DNA of 64,000 bases, taken from the NCBI RefSeq assembly GCF_932526225.1, contig NC_064036.1, positions 1,426,001 to 1,490,000 on the forward strand. Reading direction: 5' to 3'. Of the stretch, positions 1 through 9,681 are shown piece after piece. Position 1 is the stretch's first letter, and every line of letters begins with the position of its first letter. The DNA comes from Nematostella vectensis. Lineage: Eukaryota > Cnidaria > Anthozoa > Actiniaria > Edwardsiidae. The position numbers and the translations under genes are program-made. The notes below the pieces were generated by a model. It did no database searches. It was not told where the DNA came from and saw only the letters and a program-made list of their open reading frames with translations.

Positions 1-877
1 ACCGGAGGGAGGGGGATCCGTTATTTCTTGTATTTGCTAAAGTCCCTTTATTAGCCAATCTCTTTTAAAATTTTAGACTCTTCTGGAGGGAACAGCTCTT
101 TCTCTCCCCCTTTCCACGCCGGCTGCGACCTTTGTGACATGGCAGGAGGGGGGAACTCAGGTACCCTTTAAAATAGAGACAGCTAATCATCATTTTGCCG
201 AGCTACTTGCTAGTGGATTTTGCTTTTGGGGTATTCGTTGTGTTTAGTTAAAATGCCGCCAGCTGACATGTCAGAATCAACAGACATCATCTCGCAGTAG
301 CTGCTGAAAAGCCATGGAGATTTTGTGATAGCAGGGTCGTAGCAGGGGGTTGGCATTAGGGTCACGTGCCCCTCCCAAAAAAATTTTTTTTTTAATTACA
401 AGAAAATGACCACTAGGGGCGTGGCTCCTTATAGTTTCTCAATGTTTCTGTATCGTGTCCTCCCCCACCCCCCCCCCCCCCCCCCAACTCAATATTTCAA
501 GGCCTGCTACGGCACTGGATAAACCGCACATTTGTTTTTTTTTTCTTAAAGAATCGTGAACTTGAACTGGACTAGCTAGCATGTGTACCTGTGACTTTTT
601 TAGATTCTCGTTTATTTTATACATAGAAAGGTTGTTATAAGATTGTTTCGAATGGATCGAGATCGTTCATTGACTAATTCATTATAGAGGATTATGGTAT
701 TACGTTATTGTAAATGGAATCAGACAAAACAAATATTGTAACATATCTAAAATATCATACATATCACAACCAACCACTTTTAAAACATAAAATAGATGTC
801 TACAAGTACATGATGTATTATTTTACTATGCTGTGCTACCTTGAATAAACAATAGAAATGCGTAACGCAGCCTACCT
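1..877. other. Leader region without recognisable gene
   Basis: No exon or RNA gene could be supported here. The stretch is AT-rich and holds an 18-base C run at 468-485 next to a T run near 534-545. Open frames are short and lack family resemblance. It may be the flank or intron of a gene lying to the left. Confidence 0.4.
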
Positions 878-1270
878 TATTACACTTAATTTTCGCGTCA
901 CTTTAGTTTCGCGAATCTTCGCGAAATAAAAGTGACGCGAAAATTAAGTGAGTACACAAGAAACCTTTGGGGGAATATTGTCCGTCTAATAAGCTTTATA
1001 TGAACACCTTGTCTACTTAGTTATCTAATGTATATTTAGTACGGTAAGGGGTTTAGTTGGACTTGTATTTATAGATTTTTATGAAAAACTAAATTTAGCC
1101 CACGCATCTTTTTGTTACAAATTGTTTTGATGATTACAGCACATTTTAATTCCGCTTGTTTTGCTTGACGTTATATCCCAAAATCGCGAAATCGCGAATT
1201 TAAAGTGATCTGCGAAATATCGCCATCTCAAAATCGCGAAATTTTGACGTTGCGAAAATTAAGTGTAATA
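878..1270. mobile_element. MITE with TTACACTTAATTTTCGC termini
   Basis: The left end (879-897) and the right end (1251-1269, reverse complement) share ATTACACTTAATTTTCGC with at most one mismatch over 19 bases, giving a ~390-bp element with terminal inverted repeats and no coding capacity. The left third is itself a foldback: the arm at 884-916 pairs with 920-956 around TTCGCGAA. The inside is full of CGCGAAA motifs. Both ends are preceded by T and A, which suits a TA target duplication as in Tc1/mariner-type MITEs, although the superfamily is an inference. Confidence 0.75.
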
Positions 1271-1554
1271 CGAGGTATGATAACATATCGCTTAGCAAAC
1301 AAACGGTTGAGAAATATGCTGAGTGCATGTGTCTTGACTTGCACAGTGACTTCCAATTTAGTGCCAATTTAGCCATCGTTTTTCGGTCACCTTTTGGTTA
1401 CCTACCTTCGCTAAAATACAAAATCAACGGGTAGCCTGTGTTGTTTTAGCTCATGTCTGGGACGTTGGGTTGCCTGTTTGTAATTCACGTGATACCACCA
1501 CTAAATGATTATACGGTACTTGCGGATCGGGGGTATTTTTAGCTTCTTCAGCAC

Positions 1555-1617
1555 GTATTTAACCCTAGCAGTGTGTCTCTGCTTTAGCGAGGCGCTACAT
1601 TAAGCCATAGGCCAGCG
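1555..1617 (+). promoter_or_regulatory. Candidate TATA-like box and 5' UTR exon of the aquaporin gene
   Basis: TATTTAA at about 1556-1562 is followed by a short GC-richer stretch that ends in a strong splice donor (GTAAGT from 1618). The first coding exon of the aquaporin gene is preceded directly by an acceptor (TTATTTTCAG ending at 4118), so a non-coding upstream exon must exist. This is the best donor I noticed on the + strand in the right range, but other positions are possible and transcript data would decide. Confidence 0.25.
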
Positions 1618-1671
1618 TAAGTATTCATGTGTTTATTTCTATAAATTGAACCTTTGATTTGATTTGAACTA

Positions 1672-1788
1672 AAGTCTTGCACCCTGGGTACCAGTCTCAA
1701 GCTTCGTTTACTATGTGCTTTACTGGCGAACCTGAGGGCGCATAGTAAACGAACAAAACTGCAGACTCTGGTACCAAGGGTAAGACTT
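1672..1788. repeat. Imperfect hairpin / short MITE with GGTACC arms
   Basis: The arm at 1672-1694, containing CACCCTGGGTACCAG, is complementary to 1766-1788, and the next block TTTACTATG (around 1709-1717) pairs with CATAGTAAAC at 1741-1750. The whole ~117-bp unit can fold into a long hairpin. A related end, CTCTGGTACCCAGGGTGCA, occurs alone near 12028-12046, which suggests a dispersed family. Confidence 0.6.
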
Positions 1789-1908
1789 ATGGTTTGTTGG
1801 CGCAAAATGCAAGGACTTGTCTACGTTCTTTAAATTTTTATGGTCAGTGCTTTTGGCACTAGGCGATCAAAATATGCTACAATGAATAAGACAGCAGGAA
1901 TTTGTCAC

Positions 1909-2501
1909 ATATCCCAGTGATGAATTTTCACGCGCGCTCATTGGTCAATACGGGTCACGTGCTCATTTTCACAGGACAAATATCAGTCGATAACGTCCAG
2001 GCAAAGTGATATCTGTCCTGTGAACATTTTTGTGCAGTCAAAGCTCACTTTTTGTCTGCTCAATAACTCCTCAAACAAACACTATGGTTTTCAAAACCCT
2101 ATGAAGGCACAGAAAGAATGTTTCATTTCTTTCATAGAACTATCATCAATCTATTTTCTTAGTATTTATCCTGAAACGGGAACGAAAAAGCAATGACAAA
2201 GAACTTCACAGCAGCGCGCGCTCGTGGTGTCATTCCCGTGCACGTCAGCGCGCGCGCAGAAGACATTTCAAAATTGAAAACTTTTGCTTCAATTTCTATT
2301 CCAGCTCTCAGCAAAACAATAAGGAAACAGTTTATGGTGTAAATCTATCAGTTGAAATGCAAGTTTTGAGCTTGTAGTTTTTGTTCTATTGAAAAAGAAA
2401 TCTTGCATGGATTGTTATCTTTCGGGAATGGCAAACATTCCAGTGCACGTCAGTGCGTGCAGAATACATTTTTCGCATTTCCAGTGTAGTCACTGGGATA
2501 T
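1909..2501. mobile_element. Non-autonomous element with ATATCCCAGTGA termini
   Basis: ATATCCCAGTGA at 1909-1920 is exactly inverted at 2490-2501. Inside lie a second inverted pair, CACAGGACAAATATCA near 1970 and TGATATCTGTCCTGTG near 2008, and two direct copies of a GTGCACGTCAG block near 2237 and 2441. No open frame of note is present. The target duplication is not clear, so the superfamily is unassigned. Confidence 0.55.
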
Positions 2502-2816
2502 AAAATAAATAAACACCTTCTTTGGCTCACTGTGATACCCTCGAAGCTTCGCTTCTCTGCCAACTGTTTATTTTTCTTACCATTTCTCATCCTTGGACAT
2601 TATCTGCCGATATCTCAGCCGCCAGAAGGGGTTTATTTACTAAATATCCAAATAAGTTGGTTGACTAATATTCCATCTTAGGTGGAGGGGGTTGGGAATG
2701 ATGCTCAAGGGAAAACCTGAAGTGGGAAATCTCCCCTCTCCTTTCACAGCTATATCTACAGGACAAATGTGAAAAAGGGAATTTATACTAAAAGTGACTC
2801 ATTGTATACTAAAAAT

Positions 2817-2888
2817 GGTATAACTAGAAAGACTTCAGACAAACTGTAGAAAAACTAGATGGTCTGCGTAGGCGTGGTGTAGACAAGG
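2817..2888 (+). repeat. 72-bp dispersed repeat, copy 1 (inverted partner at 9114-9185)
   Basis: This block contains GTAGAAAAACTAGATGGTCT followed by GCGTAGG and GGTGTAGACAAGG. The reverse complement of 9114-9185 matches it over all 72 positions with only a few mismatches. The two copies enclose the aquaporin gene. This copy directly abuts the satellite that follows. Confidence 0.8.
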
Positions 2889-2904
2889 GGTAAATCAAAT
2901 ACAA

Positions 2905-3965
2905 TATACTAAAAAAGACACTCAGTATATACTAAAACGGCACTCAGTATATACTAAAAAGGCACTCAGTATATACTAAAAAGGCACTCAGTATATACTA
3001 AAAAGGGCACTCAGTATATACTAAAAAGGCACTCAGTATATACTAAAAGGGCACACAGTTTATACTAAAAAGGCACTCAGTATATACTAAAGTGGCACTC
3101 AGTATATACTAAAAAGGCACTCAGTATAATACTAAAAAAGGCACTCAGTATATACTAAAAAGGGTACTCAGTATATACTAAAAAGGCACTCAGTATATAC
3201 TAAAAGGGTACTCAGTATATACTAAAAAGGACCTCAGTATATACTAAAAAGGCACTCAGTATAATACTATAAGGACACACAGTATATACGAAAAAGGCAC
3301 TCAGTATAATACTATAAGGACACACAGTATATACTAAAAAGGCACTCAGTATAATACTATAAGGACACACAGTATATACTAAAAAGGCACTCAGTATATA
3401 CTAAAAAGGCACTCAGTATATGCAAAAAAGGCACTCAGTATATACTAAAAAGGCACTCAGTATAATACTTAAAAAGGCACTCAGTATAATACTAAAAGGG
3501 CACTCAGTTTATACTAAAAAGGCACTCAGTATATACTAAAAGGGCACTCAGTATATATTAAAAAGGCACTCAGTATATACTACAAAGGCACTCATATAAT
3601 ACTAAAAAAGGCACTCAGTATATACTAAAATGGCACTCAGTATATACTAAAAAGGCACTCGGTATATACTAAAAGGGCACTCAGTATATTTTAAAAAGGC
3701 ACTCAGTATATACTACAAAGGCACTCATATAATACTAAGAAAGGCACTCAGTATATACTACAAAGGCACTCATATAATACTAAAAAAGGCACTCAGTATA
3801 ACTAAAATGGCACTCAGTATATACTAAAATGGCACTCAGTATATACTACAAAGGCACTCATATAATACTAAAAAAGGCACTCAGTATATACTACAAAGGC
3901 ACTCATATAATTCTAAAAAAGGCACTTAGTATATACTAAAATGGCACTCAGTATATACTTAAAGG
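2905..3965 (+). repeat. Tandem satellite, ~23-bp unit with palindromic TATATA core
   Basis: About 46 copies of a 21-25 bp unit resembling AAAAAGGCACTCAGTATATA plus CTA. The core CAGTATATACT is near-palindromic. Variant units (TATAATACT, GGACACACAG, TACAAAGGCACTCATATAAT) are themselves reiterated in blocks, showing that amplification took place in several steps. Two diverged single units lie just outside the array near 2787 and 2805. It lies upstream of the first aquaporin coding exon, probably in an intron of the 5' UTR. Confidence 0.9.
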
Positions 3966-4121
3966 GCTTGAAGTGTCCTTGGGCTTTCAAGTAGTAAAAC
4001 TATAGCATAGGAGGGACATTTTTTTCTGGATTTTTTTATCTTATCTTCCACAATACATTATATATGAATCTTAATCATTTATATAACAAAGGAATGGTTA
4101 TATTTTGCTTATTTTCAGAAA

Positions 4122-7100
4122 ATGCCACCACCTCCAGTATATTTTTTAAAGATGCGGACTCATTCTCCTATCATTCGATCATTTCTGGCTGAATTCATTG
4201 CTACATTTATACTAGTGGTATGTAATAATCTATAAAGATAGATAAGTAAGACAACACCTCTAGCCCAGGGTTTGCCAAGAAAGGGGGCTACAGATATTTT
4301 TGAAAAATAAAATATTTGATATGGCAGTTTTTTGTGATTTTGGACCAAGAGTGCGCTGTGTGCCTCCTTCCAAGCTGTGGACCTTTCTGAAGTTTTGTCT
4401 CGTAATTAAATGCATTATAGTATCAATATTCTACTCTACCAAAACACAGTAGGATTGATAATAATCTCTCATCAAATTGTTTTTTATTACAATAAAGAAT
4501 CCAATCCACATTTTTTATGTTTTTATCAAATTGCCGTAATAACAGATACATGGTGGGGGCATATATTATCCTGCACAGGAAAATGTAAATAGCAACTTTC
4601 CCTCAACTGCATAGTGAATTAGAACCGAACAAGTTTTAAATGTGTTTGAATTCAATGCATAAATACCAAACAAGTTTTCTCATCTGCCTGGATTAATCTT
4701 GCATAAACACAAAACAAGGCATTCCAGAAGCTTGCATAAATGCCAAGCATGTTTCCTTTGCTGAACCAAAGGCCTCCTCTCTGCTGGCATCTTGAAGCAA
4801 TTGAAAATGCTTTAGAACAAAACACAGCTATTGACAAGTGCTATTACTATTCTAGTCATTTGGATGTGGCTCCATAGCTCAGATGCTTCTCAGTAATGAG
4901 ACCAAGGGAACATTTTTCTCCGTTAACTTCAGCTGGGGGATTGGAGTTACACTTGGTTGTTACTGGGCAGGAGGTATTTCAGGTATGTAGTACTGGATGC
5001 ATTAGGTCCACCAAGTCCTTTTGGCAATATAGATATGGCCTTGCGCACGGTGTTGCACACCAGAGCGTAACAAAAATTCTAACGCTAAGTTTATGATCAC
5101 TTTGATCTCGAGAAAGCTACACACTTTTTATTTTACTTGGATAACGTTTGCCTAATGTGCATCTCGAATCCAAAGTTAGAGATTTTAGAGTAAAAATTAA
5201 AAAACAAAAACATTAAAAAATATATCAAAATAAAAACAGTGCCATAAAAACGGGCCATTTAAAGCCCATTTTTTTATGAACATTGCTCCATCTTTTTGCT
5301 AATTAAAAATAATTTTTTTCTTTTGTAGTTTGATCAATGTCATAAATGGAATGCACTTGAAATTTTCTTGAAGATGCTGTCCTTTTTATAGAAAGAGGAA
5401 AATAGATGTGAACAGACGGGAGCAATAAACAGCGTTAGAATTTTTTTCGACAATAGAAAACACAAAACTTCCGTTTACGTCACTCCTTTTTTGCCTTATT
5501 TTGCCATTCTTTGCCCTTTTGCCTTCATCGCACCTTTTTTGCCTTTTTTTCCCTTTTTGCCTTATTTTGCCATCACACTCTTTCTGCTTTTTCATTGTGC
5601 TTTTTATGCAGTATGAAGTGTTTTTTTCTATCTATTTAAGCATACTTTTTATCCCTAGACAATATCAACCAGCTGTTACGAATATTAGCGAAATCTAAAA
5701 CAATTGCGAATAATATATATACTTTTCTAGACGTAATTTCAGAAAAAGGAATGGCTGCTGGCAGCCTGTTGATATAATTTGAAACTCCTCGGGTATTTGT
5801 CTACTTTCAGTTCTTGCTTCTCATCTTCTTATGCAAGACAAGAATTTGCCCTGTTCGAGTTTGAATATTGCAAACTTAAAAGCATGGAGAAATATACATT
5901 CTATAATGAAAATAATTTTAGATGCCTAAATTGTTCAATGACAGAGCTCCCATAATCTGAATTTTCCTGGATTAAATTTCGATTTTTTATAGCAGGATTC
6001 TAGAGAGGCGCACAATAGGGCAAAAAAAGACAAAAAAGTGTGTGATAAGGCAAAAAAGTGTGCGATAGGGCAAAAGAGGGCAAAAACAAGCTAGGGCAAA
6101 AAAATGTGCGATAGGGCAAAACTAGGCAAAAAAGGCAAAACACATTTGCAGCGTTCAAATGTTACGCAGCAGTTTATGATAACTACATAACGTCCATACT
6201 TTGACAACAAAATATCGAGGTTTTCTATTAGGTTAGAAAAATAGTATGACTATTTTTAAAAACTACGATAAAGAAACTTTTATATCCCAAATTCCAGTTA
6301 CGTATCACGCAAACATACAGTTTTCTATGAGTCAATAGATATTTGACTCTGTACTGACAGTAACAGTGTTTTACACACTGTTTATTGTTATGTTATAATT
6401 ATGCTGGGTTACACTATCTATGGCTCAATAGATAGTGAGTACGGGAGCCAATCAAATTGTGGGATTTGTGGTAATGTGAGTGGATTTATGTATAATATAT
6501 ACAAGAAATGGACCTGCATATGGAATTGTACTGTATTTATGCTTGTTCTATCCCTCAGATTTCATTACAATAACCACCATGGCTCTGGATCCCTGGAATT
6601 ACTAACATTCATTAAGGGGGAGAAGCAGATCCAATATTTTTAGGGACCTGTAATTTTTTTATCAATGAAGGGTTTAACCCATCTCCTTGTCTCTGTATTT
6701 ATTTAGATGACCATGTTTTTATCTGATACTCCAAACACTCTTCTCCTGACATTTTTTTATCGTCTGAAATGCAGGTGCACACATGAATCCAGCTGTCACA
6801 TTGGCATTTGCTGTTGCCAGGAGGTTACCATGGAGATTTGTGCTTGTCTATTGCCTTGCTCAGTTGCTAGGTGCTTTTGCAGCCTCTGCCTGTGTGTATG
6901 GGGTATATCATGGTAAATAATGAAAGAGGTGGAAACTTTTCAGTAGCAAGCTAAACACCATTCAATTACTGTGAAATTTAATCCAACCTAAAATGAAAGT
7001 CGCTTCATTATTTCCCACGATCTAGAGTATAATATATTGTAGTATAATTGCATTTTGCAATATTTGAGTTAATTAAATCATAACTTTTGTGAATCGCCAG

Positions 7101-8507
7101 CAACAACCTTAATGATAGTTATAATTATGATTACAAAAAGACAATAATGATGATGACAATTGTAATAATTATGATAACAACAAGACAGTAATGATGATGA
7201 TAATGGTATGATTACAAAGACAGCAATATTGATGATGTTTTATGCTTTCTTTACTCTGTACGTTTCAGATGCATTGAATCATTTTGACAATGGCATACGT
7301 CATGTTACTGGCGAGAAAGCCACGGCTAGTGTCTGGGCCACTTATCCACAGCCTTGGCTCTCTACCCAGGGAGCCTTTGGAGATCAGGTATATTCTACAG
7401 CTTTATGGAATCTGAAGTGAGTTTGAGCATTGCAAGAATTTTGACTGTGTTATTTCTCTCAATAAGAAATGCCAGTCATGTTTAGGCTGTTGTTGATGAC
7501 ACATTGCATGTTATTTTTATGAGCATCTATTGGAGGCCAAATGCACAGGGGCTATTTAATATTTAAACTAATAAAATGTAAATGCTGTGAATCCAGCTTG
7601 TGCACCACAAACTCCAATCAGAACATGTGTTTAGTAGCACTGTTGTACAAACATGTTATAATCCCTTGTCATGGGGAGGGGGGATACATGGAAACACATA
7701 ATTGAAGAGTTTTGTTTCTTAACAGTTTCAAACAATATGGCAGTGCTTTATGGCTTTAGGCAATGAAAATCTAGAAAAGCACGAAAGCAAATATAGTCCT
7801 AAATTTATTCCAGTTTACAGTGTGTATCATGCAGTTTATTTCTTGCACCATTTCCAGGTATTTGGTACCATGCTCCTGACTGGATGTATCTTTGCCATTC
7901 TGGACAAACACAACAACGCCCCTGACAAGGGCACTGCACCCATCCTTATTGGGCTCACTGTGTTTTGTATCGGGACTGCATTTGGCTTTAACTGTGGCTA
8001 TGCTATCAACCCTGCAAGAGACCTAGGGCCCAGGCTTTTTACGGCCATGGCAGGTTGGGGTGGAGAGGTGTTCACGTAAGTTGCTGACTCCCCGAAAAAA
8101 GCCCCTTTTGTATAGGAGTACAGCTCATTGCAAACAGTGCCAGTATCTACTAGCCCCCCCTCCCCCCCTAATATTTATTCCGGACAAAATGGGCCTCCAT
8201 TTCATGTTTTTTTTCTTTCTTTGTCTATGCAAGGTAGGGATTCAGAGCACTAGACAATGCAAAATGACTTAAAGATTTAAAAATAGTTTCAAATACTTAG
8301 CTTTGACTTATTTGCGTATCCTTTTCTAGTGTGTATCACAGCTTCGCCTGGGTACCTGTGGTCGCATGTCTTGTCGGTGGTGTAGCTGGTGCTCTTATCT
8401 ACATGCTCTTTGTTGAGATACATCACCCTGGGGATGGCCATATGGGAGAGTCAGTGGCCATCAATACCAAAGAAAGGGGCTACAAGAGTATTGCAGGTCA
8501 GGAATGA
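4122..8507 (+). CDS. Aquaglyceroporin (AQP3/7/9/10-like), complete, 6 coding exons
   Basis: Exons: 4122-4217, 4856-4982, 6775-6912, 7269-7387, 7858-8075, 8330-8507. All introns are GT-AG and the frame stays open, giving 291 aa, usual for the family. The product is a six-helix channel passing water and small solutes such as glycerol. Exon 2 encodes FGCGSIAQ and exon 3 starts with GAHMNPAVT (first NPA, residues 79-81). Exon 5 encodes [13 protein letters not shown] (second NPA, 211-213). The Asp after NPAR is the known mark of glycerol-conducting members; the Arg before it belongs to the selectivity filter. Loop C (exon 4) holds the ATYP motif also seen in AQP3. The start is the first ATG after an acceptor ending at 4118, so a 5' UTR exon lies upstream. 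A possible poly(A) signal, AATAAA, is at 8907-8912. Orthology to a single vertebrate paralogue cannot be decided. Confidence 0.93.
5484..6142. repeat. Foldback element of TTTTGCC repeats in aquaporin intron 2
   Basis: 5484-5585 is a run of TTTTTGCC/TTTTGCC units with CATCGCAC; 6006-6142 is its inverted counterpart (GGGCAAAA, GTGTGCGATAGGGCAAAA). The ~420 bp between them are unique AT-rich sequence. The long inverted arms suggest a foldback-type MITE inserted in the intron. Confidence 0.6.
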
Positions 8508-8553
8508 AGGCAACATATATTAGAGGCCGCACAGAGAGAGGTAGGATATAACA

Positions 8554-8646
8554 GATTTTAGCACTTTAGGGTAGGGTAGGGTATAGCACAGTAGGGTATC
8601 ACAGTAGGTTAGGGTCCCGTTAGGGTATGGTAGGGGTGGTTAGTTA
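8554..8646 (+). repeat. Degenerate TAGGG-rich tract after the aquaporin stop
   Basis: About a dozen TAGGG/TAGGGT words with irregular spacing in the presumed 3' UTR. It resembles degenerate telomere-like repeats but has no uniform 6-bp period. Confidence 0.5.
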
Positions 8647-8811
8647 AGGACCGATAAATCCTACTCAGGTGAGGGATAAAAGGTCTATAGAATTATAAAA
8701 ATGTATATGCTCTTTTTAAGAATATATATTCAACCGTTGCTTGTTATACTGTAGCTTGATATTTGGGCCTGAAAAAGAGTTACGCGTTAGTCGCTGTCTG
8801 ATGCATACATA

Positions 8812-9103
8812 CATACACCTTTTTCCAATAAGGTTGCTCTCAGAGAATATGTGTATCGTAACCCGCAGTGCTTTATGGGTATCAAGTAAAAAAGTAAATA
8901 AGCGTAAATAAAATACAAATTCAGGTTTCGAAAGCTGTAGAATTCTTGTTCATGTTCTTATGAACATTCACATGGCTTTCAGATACAAGATTTAGCCGTT
9001 GATACGCTACCCATGAACCACCGCGGGTTACGACACATGGGTTTATAAGTGCAACCTTATTTGAAATAATGTATGAATCAACATTATTGGAAAAAGGTGT
9101 ATG
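8812..9103. mobile_element. MITE with CATACACCTTTTTCCAATA termini
   Basis: CATACACCTTTTTCCAATA at 8812-8830 is perfectly inverted at 9085-9103. Internal pairs also match: ATAAGGTTGC near 8829 with GCAACCTTAT near 9052, and GTAACCCGC near 8859 with GCGGGTTAC near 9022, so the ~290-bp element is a nearly complete foldback. It lies between the convergent aquaporin and monooxygenase genes and carries the candidate aquaporin poly(A) signal. Confidence 0.8.
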
Positions 9104-9113
9104 TTGATTCATA

Positions 9114-9185
9114 CCTTGTCTACACCACCCCTACGCAGACCATCTAGTTTTTCTACAGCTTGCCTGTAGTCTATCTAGTTATACC
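9114..9185 (-). repeat. 72-bp dispersed repeat, copy 2 (inverted relative to 2817-2888)
   Basis: Begins CCTTGTCTACACCACCCC and contains AGACCATCTAGTTTTTCTAC. It is the reverse complement of the block at 2817-2888 with few differences, and it starts only about 10 bp after the right end of the MITE at 8812-9103. Confidence 0.8.
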
Positions 9186-9405
9186 ACTTATTTGAAATAG
9201 GTGTATACTGTGTATAAGGTAAGAGCTAGGACTTTTTACATCAAAGGCAGATAAAACATCTGATTTCTGTGCTGGATTTGCGAAATTGACAACACCCCAG
9301 ATTTTTTTCAATAGACCAAAACAAATACCAATTATTTATCTTTTATAATAATAGGGAAGTGTCCCTGATAATAAGATCAAACAAAACGTCGCAAAATGCG
9401 GAAAT

Positions 9406-9411
9406 TTTATT
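9406..9411 (-). terminator. Candidate poly(A) signal of the monooxygenase gene
   Basis: TTTATT on the + strand gives AATAAA on the minus strand, about 270 nt past the stop codon at 9682. It is the only canonical hexamer I noticed in that range. Confidence 0.4.
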
Positions 9412-9681
9412 CATAATCACACGATCTCGTTTACAGTGTATCAAAAGTCTGACTAGATAAGGAGCTAACCTCCGTGGTTGAAAACTTGAATCTACAAGAT
9501 TATTTTCTAAACAGATTTCCATGTAATCAAAAAACTAATTGCACCTTTTTATACCATTCAATAAATCATCAAACTAATAAATCATTCATGAATAAAAGAG
9601 GGTAAATGTAATGACGTAAAAGAAATGTATTGAAATGTATTTTGCAACAGCAACAAAACATGTTGAGACCAGTGAATTTCG

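Noticed and set aside
2905-3965. CRISPR or regulatory operator array upstream of the aquaporin gene
   Set aside because: It is a simple tandem satellite with length variants and no spacer diversity; a regulatory role cannot be read from the sequence.
8554-8646. Interstitial telomere repeat
   Set aside because: TAGGG words are irregularly spaced and mixed with other sequence; no run of exact TTAGGG hexamers.
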